Notes: generated by a model not told the origin, from the letters alone. A stretch of DNA of 27,271 bases from JACDBE01 sp051002015 (GCA_051002015.1 JBPCMS010000063.1:1-27271), one strand, 5' to 3'. Numbered from the stretch's first letter, positions 1-7,926 are shown. Program-made: numbers and translations.

Positions 1-51
1 GCTGCGCCTGAGATCAGCCTGCCCGGTGGCGACGAGGCTCTCGATCAGGGT

Positions 52-57
52 TACCCT
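52..57 (+). promoter_or_regulatory. Putative -10 element (TACCCT) of first lipoprotein gene
   Basis: TACCCT fits the TANNNT pattern found before many starts in this window. It would start a transcript near 64, giving a leader of about 46 nt that contains a GGAG ribosome binding site (101-104) before the ATG at 110. No clear -35 is visible. Bases 1-51 hold nothing else I can support. Confidence 0.4.
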
Positions 58-67
58 CGTCGCCGTC

Positions 68-86
68 GTCCCCCCGTCCCGGGGAC
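68..86 (+). other. Stem-loop in leader of first lipoprotein gene
   Basis: GTCCCC (68-73) pairs with GGGGAC (81-86) around a 7-nt loop, between the putative -10 and the ribosome binding site. The GGAC at 83-86 could instead pair with a GTCC a few bases downstream, so two exclusive folds are possible. Function is unknown. Confidence 0.3.
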
Positions 87-109
87 CCGAACGTCCTTTG
101 GGAGTGACC

Positions 110-523
110 ATGACCGCACGAATGCTCCGTCTGTCGTCCGCCGTCCTGGCCGCCGTCGTGCTCGGGGCGTGTGGGGGAGGCGCCCTCAGTGTGGACGAGG
201 CCACCCAACAGGCCTGCGCCGCCCTCGACGGAATCGAAGGCTCGGTGGGGGTGCTCGCCGAGGGAGCGAGCGGCACCGTCGACAGCGTCCGCGAGGCGGG
301 CAACTCGGTGCGCGACGCCGTGGCCGAGATGGGTGACGAGGTGCGTGAGGCGCTGGACGACGAGGCCATCACCCGGCTCGAGCAGGCGCACAACGCCTAC
401 CGCCGTGCCGTCAGCGGGGTCGAGGACGCCGCCGGCCTCGAGGCGGTCGGGGACGAGCTGGTCGAGGTCGGCGCCGATCTGCGGGCCCGCTACACCGAGG
501 CGGTCACCTCCCTGGGCTGTTAG
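110..523 (+). CDS. Small secreted lipoprotein of unknown function
   Basis: Encodes 137 aa beginning MTARMLRLSS. The N-terminus is a typical lipoprotein signal: a short basic start, a hydrophobic stretch and the lipobox LGAC with the lipidated cysteine at residue 21, followed by glycines. The mature part is very acidic, rich in Ala, Glu and Val, and probably helical (for example AVAEMGDEVREALDD), so a short extracytoplasmic coiled coil is plausible. I recognise no family. The reading frame is open from a GTG at 26, but the ATG at 110 is preferred: GGAG lies 5 nt upstream, and only this start places the basic n-region at the very beginning. The gene ends 14 nt from the convergent serC stop. Confidence 0.75.
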   Translation: MTARMLRLSSAVLAAVVLGACGGGALSVDEATQQACAALDGIEGSVGVLAEGASGTVDSVREAGNSVRDAVAEMGDEVREALDDEAITRLEQAHNAYRRAVSGVEDAAGLEAVGDELVEVGADLRARYTEAVTSLGC

Positions 524-540
524 CGTCGGTCCGGCCGCTA
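521..540. terminator. Small inverted repeat joining two convergent stop codons
   Basis: TAGCG (521-525) and CGCTA (536-540) form a 5-bp inverted repeat. Its two arms are the stop codons (TAG on each strand) of the lipoprotein gene and serC. No T-run follows, so a role as bidirectional terminator is only a guess. Confidence 0.25.
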
Positions 541-1656
541 CAGCTTGGCCACGATGTGGTCGATGGCGGCGGTCAGGGTCGCCACGTCGTCGGGTTCGAC
601 GTTGGGGAAGCAGGAGATGCGGAGCTGGTTGCGACCCAGCTTGCGGTAGCCGAAGGTGTCGAGGACCCCGTTGGCGCGCAGCACCGCCTCCACCGTGTCG
701 GCGGAGATCGAGGGGTCGAGGTCGATGGTGACCACCGTGGGGCTGCGCATCCCGGGGTCGGTGACGAATGGCGAGGCGAAGTCGCGGGCTTCTGCCCATT
801 GGTAGATGGTGGCCGACGAGCGGCGTGACCTGTCGATGGCCCATTCCAGCCCACCGCGCTCGAGCATGCGGTCGATCTGGTGGGCGAGGAGGAACAGGGT
901 GGCCAGCGCCGGGGTGTTGTAGGTCTGGTCCTTGCGGGAGTTGTCGACCGCCAGGGTGAGGCTGAGGAAGGCGGGGATCCAGCGGACCGAGGATCCGATG
1001 CGGGAGATGCGCTTGACGGCTGCGGGGGAGCACAGCGCCACCCACAGGCCGCCGTCCGACCCGAAGGCCTTCTGCGGGGAGAAGTAGTAAACGTCGAACT
1101 GGGTGGGATCGACGGCGATGGCGCCGGCCGCCGAGGTGGCGTCGACCAGCACCAGCCCGTCGCTCCCGGGGCGGATGATGGGCATGGTCACCCCGGTCGA
1201 CGTCTCGTTGTGGGTGAAGGCGTACGCATCGACCACTTCGCTTGGCACCGGGTGGGGATGGGTCCCCGGTTCCGACGAGATCGTCTCCGGGTCGTCGAGG
1301 TGAGGGGCGGCCTTGGTGACGGCGGCGAACTTCGCGGAGAACTCGCCGAAGACGAGATGCTGGCTGCGCCGCTCGATCAACCCGAAGGCGGCGCAGTCCC
1401 AGAAGGCGGTGGCGCCCCCCACACCGAGCACCACCTCGTAGCCGTCGGGGAGCCGGTACAGGGCGGTCAGACCCGACCGCACCCGGCCCACCACCGAGCG
1501 CACCGTGGCCTGGCGGTGGCTGGTGCCCATGTAACCGGTGCCGGTGGCGGCGAGGGCGGCCAGGGCATCGGTGTCGACCTTCGATGGCCCCGACCCGAAC
1601 CTGCCGTCGGTGGGGACGAGGTCGTCTGGCAGGGTGATGGCGGGGATGTCGGGCAT
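538..1656 (-). CDS. serC: Phosphoserine aminotransferase SerC
   Basis: Encodes 372 aa, the usual length. SerC is a cytoplasmic PLP enzyme that makes O-phosphoserine from 3-phosphohydroxypyruvate and glutamate, the second step of serine synthesis; many homologues also serve pyridoxine synthesis. The protein starts with the GSGPSKV substrate-binding region (21-27). It has a glycine-rich LGVGGATAFWD segment (77-87), VDATSAAG (171-178, with the Asp that contacts the PLP ring nitrogen) and the Schiff-base lysine K196 in SPQKAFGSDGG. The sequence resembles the actinobacterial type (TIGR01366-like) more than the enterobacterial one. The ATG at 1656 follows only a weak purine-rich stretch (GAAAGA). 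The gene is divergent from the aminotransferase at 1771; no other serine-pathway gene is in the window. Confidence 0.93.
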   Translation of the reverse strand: MPDIPAITLPDDLVPTDGRFGSGPSKVDTDALAALAATGTGYMGTSHRQATVRSVVGRVRSGLTALYRLPDGYEVVLGVGGATAFWDCAAFGLIERRSQHLVFGEFSAKFAAVTKAAPHLDDPETISSEPGTHPHPVPSEVVDAYAFTHNETSTGVTMPIIRPGSDGLVLVDATSAAGAIAVDPTQFDVYYFSPQKAFGSDGGLWVALCSPAAVKRISRIGSSVRWIPAFLSLTLAVDNSRKDQTYNTPALATLFLLAHQIDRMLERGGLEWAIDRSRRSSATIYQWAEARDFASPFVTDPGMRSPTVVTIDLDPSISADTVEAVLRANGVLDTFGYRKLGRNQLRISCFPNVEPDDVATLTAAIDHIVAKL

Positions 1657-1718
1657 GGTTCTTTCGTCGTCTGATGTGGTCGATGGGGGGCGCGGGCAGG
1701 CGGGCCGTGGTCGCCGTC

Positions 1719-1724
1719 AGGCTA
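1719..1724 (-). promoter_or_regulatory. Putative -10 element (TAGCCT) of serC
   Basis: On the minus strand TAGCCT lies 62 nt before the serC ATG, giving a leader of about 55 nt. It shares the 96-bp divergent region with the plus-strand promoter at 1758-1763, so the two genes could be co-regulated. Confidence 0.35.
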
Positions 1725-1757
1725 ACCGGGGCAGCCGGGATCGGGCGATGCGGTGAG

Positions 1758-1763
1758 TAGGGT
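1758..1763 (+). promoter_or_regulatory. Putative -10 element (TAGGGT), leaderless start of aminotransferase
   Basis: TAGGGT ends 7 nt before the ATG at 1771, so transcription should begin at or next to that ATG. This argues against the in-frame GTG at 1753, which lies upstream of the hexamer. Confidence 0.5.
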
Positions 1764-1770
1764 GCGGCCA

Positions 1771-2967
1771 ATGACCGGGGTCTCCCAGCGGATGATCGCC
1801 CTCGAGGAGTCGGCGACCGTGGCGATCACCGCCAGGGCCAAGGCGATGCGCGCCGGCGGCGCCCACGTCATCGGATACGGGGCGGGCGAGCCCGACTTCC
1901 CCACCCCGCCCGCCATCGTCGAGGCGGCCCGCCAGGCCGCCCTCGACCCCGACAACCACCGCTACACCCCCACCGCCGGTCTCCCCAAGCTGCGTGCCGC
2001 CATCGCCGCCAAGACCGAGCGCGACTCCGGGCTGGTGGTGGCGCCGTCCCAGGTGGTGGTCACCAACGGAGCCAAGCAGGCGGTGTACGCCACCTGCCAG
2101 GTGCTGCTCGACCCCGGCGACGAGGTGCTGCTTCCCACCCCGTACTGGGTGACCTATCCCGAGGCGGTTCGCCTCGCCGGCGGCGTCCCGGTCCCCGTGC
2201 CCAGCGATCACTCGGCGAGCTACCGGGTGACCGTCGACCAGCTGGAGGCGGCCACCACCGACCGCACCAAGCTGCTGATCCACGTCTCGCCCTCCAACCC
2301 CACCGGGGCGGTGTACCCGGCGGACGAGGTCGAGGCGATCGGCCGCTGGGCGGCGGACCGGGGCACCTGGGTGATGACCGACGAGATCTACGAGCACCTC
2401 ACCTACGGCGTCGAGGCGCCGTCGATGCCGGTGGTGGTGCCCGAGATGGCGGATCGGTGCGTCGTGGTAAACGGGGTGGCCAAGACCTATGCCATGACCG
2501 GGTGGCGGGTGGGGTGGCTGATCGGTCCGCCGCAGATCGCCGAAGCGGCGACCACGCTCCAGTCACACCTCACCTCGAACGTGGCCAATGTCACCCAGGC
2601 GGCCGCCCATGCCGCCGTCTCCGGCCCGCTCGACGCTGTCGCCAAGATGCGAGCCGCCTTCGATCGGCGGCGCCGGACCATGCACCGCATGCTCAACGAG
2701 ATCCCGGGGGTGCGCTGCCCCGAGCCCCTGGGCGCCTTCTACGCCTTTCCATCCGTCGGTGACCTGCTGGGCAGGCGGATGGGGATGTCCACACCGCACA
2801 CCTCGCTCGAGCTGGCCGCCGTCCTCCTCGACGAGATCGAGATCGCCGTGATCCCCGGCGAGGCGTTCGGCGCTCCCGGCCATCTCCGGCTGTCGTACGC
2901 CCTCGCCGACGACGAGCTGATCGAGGGCCTCACCCGGTTCCAGGACCTGATCACCCGCTCCGGTTGA
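1771..2967 (+). CDS. Class I/II PLP aminotransferase (aspartate aminotransferase-like)
   Basis: Encodes 398 aa of the fold-type I aminotransferase family, close to bacterial aspartate aminotransferase type Ib. These cytoplasmic enzymes move an amino group between an amino acid (usually aspartate) and 2-oxoglutarate. Landmarks: GYGAGEPDFPTP (35-46), RYTPTAGLPKLR, TNGAKQAV (98-105), SNPTG (175-179, PLP Asn), D204 and Y207 in TDEIYEHL, the Schiff-base lysine K238 in VAKTYAMTGWRVGW, and a C-terminal LRLSYA segment with the substrate-carboxylate arginine. The frame is open from a GTG at 1753, but a -10 hexamer sits between that codon and 1771, so the ATG is the likely start of a leaderless mRNA. 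Substrate is not fixed by sequence alone; aspartate is most likely. It converges on the next gene with a 19-nt gap. Confidence 0.88.
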   Translation: MTGVSQRMIALEESATVAITARAKAMRAGGAHVIGYGAGEPDFPTPPAIVEAARQAALDPDNHRYTPTAGLPKLRAAIAAKTERDSGLVVAPSQVVVTNGAKQAVYATCQVLLDPGDEVLLPTPYWVTYPEAVRLAGGVPVPVPSDHSASYRVTVDQLEAATTDRTKLLIHVSPSNPTGAVYPADEVEAIGRWAADRGTWVMTDEIYEHLTYGVEAPSMPVVVPEMADRCVVVNGVAKTYAMTGWRVGWLIGPPQIAEAATTLQSHLTSNVANVTQAAAHAAVSGPLDAVAKMRAAFDRRRRTMHRMLNEIPGVRCPEPLGAFYAFPSVGDLLGRRMGMSTPHTSLELAAVLLDEIEIAVIPGEAFGAPGHLRLSYALADDELIEGLTRFQDLITRSG

Positions 2968-2986
2968 GCCGCCGTCTTCGCCGAGA

Positions 2987-4096
2987 TCAGAGGGCGGCGA
3001 CGACCTGTTCCCAGACCGCCCTCCCCGGGTCGAGCAGCTCGAAGTGCCCGAGATCGGGGTAGACCGCCATCACGTCGATCCCGGCAGCCTCGGCGACGGC
3101 GGCGTACCGCTCGCTGAACTCGACCGGGACCACGGTGTCACCGAGACCGTGCACCAGGATCTGTCGGATCGAGGGCGGGTCGGTGATGGGGGAGACCGGG
3201 CCTCGGGGGTCTGCCTCGCCCAGGAACGCCTGAGGGCTGGGGGCGCCGATCCCCAGCTCGACGGCTCTGGCCAGGTCGGTGATCGGTGCCACCGCAGCCA
3301 CCGCCTCCACCCGGGGCGAGCGCCCGGCGACCAGAGCGAGCTGACCGCCCGCCGAGTGCCCGATCACGGTCACCCGGTCGGCACCGGTGTCGGCGACCAC
3401 CCGGTCGATGGCGGTCGCCACGTCCACCGCCGTCGCCGGCCATCCGCCGTCGCACCCCAGCCGGCGGTACTCGACGTTGGCGGTGACCCATCCCCGCCCG
3501 GTGAGGTCCACGGCGAGCGTGTCGATGCCGTCGCGTTGCCACTCCCGCCGCCAGAACCCACCGTGGAGGAACACGGCGACCCGCCCCGGGCCGAGACCGT
3601 CGGGAAGGCGGAGGTCGATCACCTGTTCGGGGTGGTCGCCGTACGCCACCGTCTCGGGCGGGGCGCTCGCCCGGTTGACCAGAAGCCTGAGGGCGTCCTT
3701 GTAGCCGACGATGCCCCGGCCGAAGATCGACCGGACCACCGCAGGGGCGATCACCGATACCGACCGCCACTGTTCCCTGGCGTGGATGTTGGACAGGTGC
3801 ACCTCCACTGCGGGGACGGCGGCGGCGAGCAGGGCGTCGTGGATGGCGTACGAGGTGTGGGTGTACGCCCCGGGGTTGATGACGATGCCGTCCGCATCCG
3901 TGCGGCAGGCCTGGATACGGTCGATCAGGTCGCCCTCGTGGTTCGACTGGAACGTGGCCACCTCGAGCCCGAGCCGATCCCCCCAGCCCATGATCATGGC
4001 GTCGAGGTCGGTCAGCGTGGTCACGCCGTAGACCTCGGGCTCACGGACCCCGAGCATGTTGAGATTGGGGCCGTTGATAACGGTGACACGGCGCAC
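2987..4096 (-). CDS. aroQ: Fusion: type II 3-dehydroquinate dehydratase + alpha/beta hydrolase
   Basis: Encodes 369 aa, over twice a normal AroQ (about 145). Residues 1-141 form a complete type II dehydroquinase: NGPNLNMLG (8-16), R18, catalytic Y23, QSNHEGDLID (50-59), NPGAYTH (74-80), D87, catalytic H100 in VEVH and R111. Each of these sits one position before the M. tuberculosis numbering I remember. AroQ converts 3-dehydroquinate to 3-dehydroshikimate in the shikimate pathway. Residues about 150-369 form an alpha/beta hydrolase with HGGFW (178-182, the oxyanion-hole motif of kynurenine formamidase-like esterases), nucleophile S248 in GHSAGG, D320 and H351. Both halves look intact, in one frame with no stop. 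The GTG start follows a -10 element by 6 nt, suggesting a leaderless mRNA. The hydrolase substrate is unknown, and no other aro or kyn gene is adjacent. Confidence 0.9.
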   Translation of the reverse strand: MRRVTVINGPNLNMLGVREPEVYGVTTLTDLDAMIMGWGDRLGLEVATFQSNHEGDLIDRIQACRTDADGIVINPGAYTHTSYAIHDALLAAAVPAVEVHLSNIHAREQWRSVSVIAPAVVRSIFGRGIVGYKDALRLLVNRASAPPETVAYGDHPEQVIDLRLPDGLGPGRVAVFLHGGFWRREWQRDGIDTLAVDLTGRGWVTANVEYRRLGCDGGWPATAVDVATAIDRVVADTGADRVTVIGHSAGGQLALVAGRSPRVEAVAAVAPITDLARAVELGIGAPSPQAFLGEADPRGPVSPITDPPSIRQILVHGLGDTVVPVEFSERYAAVAEAAGIDVMAVYPDLGHFELLDPGRAVWEQVVAAL

Positions 4097-4102
4097 CGGG
4101 CG

Positions 4103-4108
4103 AGGCTA
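4103..4108 (-). promoter_or_regulatory. Putative -10 element (TAGCCT), leaderless start of aroQ fusion
   Basis: Minus-strand TAGCCT ends 6 nt before the GTG start at 4096, consistent with a leaderless transcript. The remaining 210 nt to the next gene (4109-4318) hold only short open frames without a credible start. Confidence 0.5.
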
Positions 4109-4318
4109 CCCGGGCCTTCGCACGACCACACCCGACCGCGCCGCGCCGGCGACGGGTGACCCCGCACCGAGGCATATGTCGTCCCCGAGCTCGGCGGCTG
4201 CTCCGCAGACGCACTCGTGGATGACGTGATCTTGGTGGTGAGCGTGGATCCTCGACAGACGAGGCCGCGGTCATCGACCTGCTCCACACCTTCATCGAGC
4301 GGAGCGGAGCGAGCCCGA

Positions 4319-5074
4319 TCAGACCGGGGAACCCAGTTCGGGGGCGAGGGCGGCGGCCCGTTCCAGGATCCGGTCGGTGAGCGGGGCGGGCTCGAGGTCG
4401 AAGCGGTCGCCGAGGGCGGCGATGACGGCGGAGGCGGCGGACCCGACCGTGATCGCCGGGTCGATGTCGGTGATGGCGCCTGCCGTTTCGGGACGCCAGA
4501 CGAGCCCCATCGCCTCGTACACCGGCACCAGCGCTCGGCGCACCAGGTCGGGTCGGTCGACCACGATCACCCCCCCGACGTGAGCGGCGTGTCGGGCCAG
4601 CCGCTGACCGACCCCCATCAGCTTGAGCCTGCCGTCATGGTGGACGCTCCACTTCCCCGGGCAGTACTCGCCGGGGATCTCGCCGACGGCGGCCTCGATC
4701 CCGAGCCGGGCGAAGGCGTCGACGACGATCCCGGCCAGCGTGTCGAACCGATCGGTGATCCCGGGACGGGGGTCGGGGTCGGGGATGGTCCAGGCGAAGG
4801 AGAGGGTGTGCTCGGTGAACACCGCCGCCCGGCCCCCCGCCATCCGCTCGATGGGGGCGAACCCGGCGACCCTGGCCGCTTCCGCCGCCGCCGGGTAGCT
4901 CCGGTCGATGGTGTCGCGCCGCCCGAAGGCCACCACCCGCCCCGGCACGTGGATCCGGAAGGTCTCACCGAGGTCTCCCTCCGACGCGCCGAGCAGCATC
5001 ACCCTGGAGACGGCGGTGTCGAGCCAGGCAGGATCGGAGCGACCTTCGGTGACCAGGCGGATGGGGCGTCGCAT
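4319..5074 (-). CDS. Lipoate-protein ligase A / octanoyltransferase-like protein
   Basis: Encodes 251 aa of the biotin/lipoate A/B ligase fold. Such proteins attach lipoate or octanoate to lipoyl domains, or handle a related acyl group, in the cytoplasm. Visible motifs: ERMAGGRAAVFTEHTLSFAW (76-95), matching the RxxGGGxVxHxxG loop of LplA in looser form; GEYCPGKWSV (135-144); and RLKLMGVGQR (149-158), in which K151 aligns with the lysine that contacts lipoyl-AMP. The classical His of the RRxSGGGxVxH loop is not obvious, so this is a divergent member. C138 in EYCPG is a candidate acyl-carrying cysteine if it works like LipM, but I cannot decide between ligase and transferase. The ATG start lies 6 nt after a -10 hexamer. 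No lipB, lipA or 2-oxoacid dehydrogenase gene is nearby. Confidence 0.8.
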   Translation of the reverse strand: MRRPIRLVTEGRSDPAWLDTAVSRVMLLGASEGDLGETFRIHVPGRVVAFGRRDTIDRSYPAAAEAARVAGFAPIERMAGGRAAVFTEHTLSFAWTIPDPDPRPGITDRFDTLAGIVVDAFARLGIEAAVGEIPGEYCPGKWSVHHDGRLKLMGVGQRLARHAAHVGGVIVVDRPDLVRRALVPVYEAMGLVWRPETAGAITDIDPAITVGSAASAVIAALGDRFDLEPAPLTDRILERAAALAPELGSPV

Positions 5075-5080
5075 CGGGGG

Positions 5081-5086
5081 AGGCTA
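5081..5086 (-). promoter_or_regulatory. Putative -10 element (TAGCCT), leaderless start of lipoate ligase-like gene
   Basis: Minus-strand TAGCCT ends 6 nt before the ATG at 5074. The same hexamer and spacing occur at 4103-4108. Confidence 0.5.
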
Positions 5087-5141
5087 CCCACGGGGCGGGT
5101 GCCGCTCCCGCCGGATGTTCCTGATTGCCGGCGGTCCCCGT

Positions 5142-5147
5142 TAGGCT
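5142..5147 (+). promoter_or_regulatory. Putative -10 element (TAGGCT) of second lipoprotein gene
   Basis: TAGGCT lies 79 nt before the ATG at 5227. No start codon lies at leaderless distance, so a leader of about 70 nt is implied, with GGAGAAGG at 5216-5223 as ribosome binding site. Confidence 0.35.
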
Positions 5148-5226
5148 TTCCCGGGAGAGGCTCGAGTGGGGGAACTCGGGTGGGCGGTCGGTGCGCGCTC
5201 GGGGGGAGCGGCCTCGGAGAAGGTGG

Positions 5227-5928
5227 ATGGTGTTGAGGCGAAGACTCGCCACGGTAGGCATTCTTGCTGGGGCGCTCACCGCCTGCGGCGGTAGTGGACT
5301 GCTCGACACGCTTGGTGACCGTTCCCACGAGTACGTCCAGGGCTCGACCACGATCCCGGTCGTCACCGCGGCTCCAATCGACATCACCGGCGGCATCCCT
5401 CTCCAGGATCTCGACAATCGCGTCGGGTGGTTCAACGACGGCATCGACGGGTCGAGCTCGAACGAGGTCGCCGTCGTGATCTCGGCGGTGTGGCAGCGGG
5501 GGGACGGCGAGAACCGCTTCATCCAGGCCACCCCCCATGAGATCTCGGTCGCCCTCCCCGGGATCCAGTTCCTGACCGTGGTGCCAAGGACGGCAGAGTC
5601 CATCACCAGCCAGCTCGTCTACGACACCGCATCGGCCACGCTCGACGTCGGTGTCTCCGCCGCTTTCGGCGTGTGGTCCGGTGAGCCGTACGAGAGCCCG
5701 GACGACCGGCTCATCGTGCTCAGGGTGGGCCAGGAGGTCAGCATCTCGCCCAGCGACGGGCTGCAGGCGGTCGAGGTCGACGAAGGGGTCAGCCTCATTT
5801 GGAGCGACGGTCTCTACCAATACGAGCTGTTTTGTGCAGACCTCATCGTGGAGCGGCAATGCCGGAGGATCGCCCGCTCCGTCGTGCCGCTGGAGATCCT
5901 CGTCGGGCCGGGCGTCCCCGAGGATTGA
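5227..5928 (+). CDS. Secreted lipoprotein of unknown function
   Basis: Encodes 233 aa. The first 20 residues are a lipoprotein signal (MVLRRRLATVGILAGALTAC) with lipobox LTAC and lipidated C20. The mature part is mostly beta-prone, with a Thr/Pro stretch after the anchor, then segments such as NEVAVVISAVWQRGD and RLIVLRVGQEVSISPSDG, and two cysteines near the C-terminus (CADLIVERQC) that could form a disulphide. I recognise no domain. The ATG at 5227 is chosen over earlier in-frame starts because GGAGAAGG ends 3 nt before it and the signal peptide begins there. The gene is divergent from the lipoate ligase-like gene and lies 56 nt upstream of the ABC exporter, which has its own promoter. Confidence 0.75.
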   Translation: MVLRRRLATVGILAGALTACGGSGLLDTLGDRSHEYVQGSTTIPVVTAAPIDITGGIPLQDLDNRVGWFNDGIDGSSSNEVAVVISAVWQRGDGENRFIQATPHEISVALPGIQFLTVVPRTAESITSQLVYDTASATLDVGVSAAFGVWSGEPYESPDDRLIVLRVGQEVSISPSDGLQAVEVDEGVSLIWSDGLYQYELFCADLIVERQCRRIARSVVPLEILVGPGVPED

Positions 5929-5960
5929 CCAAGCCGCCGGGGTTGGTCCCGGGCCGGTAG

Positions 5961-5966
5961 TACCGT
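5961..5966 (+). promoter_or_regulatory. Putative -10 element (TACCGT) of ABC exporter gene
   Basis: TACCGT, overlapping TAGTAC at 5958-5963, lies about 20 nt before the GTG at 5985 and implies a short leader of roughly 12 nt. Confidence 0.35.
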
Positions 5967-5984
5967 GACCGGTCTGCGCACGAG

Positions 5985-7877
5985 GTGGTGACGGTGTTCC
6001 CAGGCGGGTGGGGTTGGTCATACATCCGGTTCGACGAGACCGGTGATCGTCCCCAGGTAGACCGGGCCCTGCTTGGTCGGGTCCTCCGCTACGGCGCCCC
6101 CTACAGGAACAAGCTGGCCGTCGTTCTGGCCACGATCCTCGTGATCTCGGTGCTGGCGTTGGCCCCGCCGCTGATCATGCGATCCCTGATCGACACCGCC
6201 ATCCCCGAGCGGGACCTGCGGCTGGTCACCCTGCTCGGCGTCGCCATGGTCGCCATCCCGCTGGTCAGCGGCATCCTCGGGGTGCTGCAGCGCTGGGCCT
6301 CCGCCGCGGTCGGCGAGGGCATCATCTTCGACCTACGCAACCAGCTCTACGGCCACGTGCTCGGCATGTCTCTGGGGTTCTTCACCTCGACCCGTACCGG
6401 CGAGCTGATGTCCCGTCTCAACAACGACGTGGTCGGTGCCCAGCAGGCGGTCACCGGCACCTTCATCACCCTGGCCGCCAACATCATCGGCGTGGCCACC
6501 ACCTTGGTGGTGATGCTGCGGCTGGAGTGGCGGCTCACCCTGCTGGCGATGGCGATCTTCCCGCTGTTCATCGTCGCCTCGCGCCGGGTGGGACGGATGC
6601 TGCGGGTGGTGCGCCGCCACCAGCTCGAGCGCAACGCCACCATGAACGCCCACATGCAGGAGACCCTCGGTGTGTCCGGGGCGCTGCTGGTCAAGCTGTT
6701 CGGTCGCAACCGTGACGAGGAGGGACGGTTCTCGGACGAAGCGGCGGCGGTGCGCGACCTCGGGGTGCGCCAGGCGACCATCGGGCGCTGGTTCTTCATG
6801 GCGCTCGGGGTGATGGGGGCGCTCGGATCGGCCCTGGTGTTCTGGACCGGGGCCGTGCTGGTCATCAACGGCGCCATCTCGGTGGGGACCATCGTCGCCC
6901 TTTCCGCCTACCTGGGGAACCTGTACGGGCCGCTGACGGCGCTGTCCAACGCACGGGTCGAGTTCGCCACCTCGCTGGTCTCGTTCGAGCGGGTGTTCGA
7001 GGTGCTCGACATGCCCCACGACATCACCGAGATCGACCAGCCCGTCCGCCCGGAGCGGTTCGCCGGAGCGGTCGAGTTCGACCACGTCTGGTTCTCGTAC
7101 GGTGGGGGGCAGGGTCTGGAGTCGGTGCAACGGATGAGCCGCCGATCGTTCCAGCTGCCGGAGACGATCACCACGCACCGCACCGGTGACGGATGGGCGT
7201 TGCGCGACGTCAGCTTCCGGGTCGACCCCGGGGAGCTGGTCGCCCTGGTCGGGCCCAGCGGCGCCGGCAAGACCACGACCACCTACCTGGTACCCCGGCT
7301 GTACGACGCCGACCGGGGGACGGTGAGGATCGATGGGCACGACGTGCGGAGCCTCGACCGCACCCACCTCGCAGACGCCATCGGGGTGGTCACCCAGGAG
7401 GCGTACCTGTTTCACGACACCATCGCCGTCAACCTGCGCTACGCCAAGCCCGACGCCACCGACCAGGAGTTGAGGACCGCCGCCGATCTGGCCAACATCG
7501 CCGCCCTCATCGACAGCCTGCCCGACGGATACGACACCCCGGTGGGCGAGCGCGGCTACCGACTGTCCGGCGGCGAGAAGCAGCGGATCGCCATCGCCAG
7601 GGTCATCCTGCGCAACCCGCAGATTCTCATCCTCGACGAGGCGACCTCGCATCTCGACGCCCACAGCGAGGCGCTGATCCAGGATGCCCTGGAGCGGGTG
7701 ATGAAGGGCCGCACGTCACTGGTCATCGCCCACCGGCTGTCCACGATCCTGTCGGCGGACCGCATCCTGGTGATGGACAACGGCACAGTGGTCGAGGCGG
7801 GGAACCACGCCGAGCTGCTCACCAGGGACGGGTTGTACGCCTCGCTGTACCGCACCCAGTTCTCCAAGGCGACCTGA
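5985..7877 (+). CDS. ABC transporter, fused permease/ATPase (exporter half-transporter)
   Basis: Encodes 630 aa: an N-terminal six-helix ABC exporter membrane domain (about 40-320) followed by the ATPase. It should work as a dimer in the cytoplasmic membrane and export a lipid, peptide or drug; substrate unknown. ATPase motifs: Walker A GPSGAGKTTTTY from residue 423, Q-loop VTQEAYLF, signature LSGGEKQR from 527, Walker B ILILDEATSHLD (D551, E552) and H-loop H583 in IAHRLS. All catalytic residues are present. Odd: about 32 extra residues (373-404) sit between the A-loop tyrosine (WFSYGG) and ALRDVSF, where homologues have only a few. The start could be any of the GTG codons at 5985, 5988 or 5994. 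With only one such gene here, a homodimer or a partner elsewhere is likely. Confidence 0.92.
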   Translation: MVTVFPGGWGWSYIRFDETGDRPQVDRALLGRVLRYGAPYRNKLAVVLATILVISVLALAPPLIMRSLIDTAIPERDLRLVTLLGVAMVAIPLVSGILGVLQRWASAAVGEGIIFDLRNQLYGHVLGMSLGFFTSTRTGELMSRLNNDVVGAQQAVTGTFITLAANIIGVATTLVVMLRLEWRLTLLAMAIFPLFIVASRRVGRMLRVVRRHQLERNATMNAHMQETLGVSGALLVKLFGRNRDEEGRFSDEAAAVRDLGVRQATIGRWFFMALGVMGALGSALVFWTGAVLVINGAISVGTIVALSAYLGNLYGPLTALSNARVEFATSLVSFERVFEVLDMPHDITEIDQPVRPERFAGAVEFDHVWFSYGGGQGLESVQRMSRRSFQLPETITTHRTGDGWALRDVSFRVDPGELVALVGPSGAGKTTTTYLVPRLYDADRGTVRIDGHDVRSLDRTHLADAIGVVTQEAYLFHDTIAVNLRYAKPDATDQELRTAADLANIAALIDSLPDGYDTPVGERGYRLSGGEKQRIAIARVILRNPQILILDEATSHLDAHSEALIQDALERVMKGRTSLVIAHRLSTILSADRILVMDNGTVVEAGNHAELLTRDGLYASLYRTQFSKAT

Positions 7878-7913
7878 TCGCACCCCATCCGAAGGGCAGC
7901 AGATGACAGCGGT

Positions 7914-7919
7914 TACCCT
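7914..7919 (+). promoter_or_regulatory. Putative -10 element (TACCCT), leaderless start of third lipoprotein gene
   Basis: TACCCT ends 7 nt before the GTG at 7927. The upstream in-frame ATG at 7903 lies before the hexamer and is therefore an unlikely start. Confidence 0.5.
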
Positions 7920-7926
7920 GTCGGCC

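Noticed and set aside
4109..4318. Possible small minus-strand gene reading HECVCGAAAELGDDICLGAGS
   Set aside because: The Cys-containing text looks protein-like, but the frame has a TGA about 20 codons upstream and no start codon between, so no gene can be supported.
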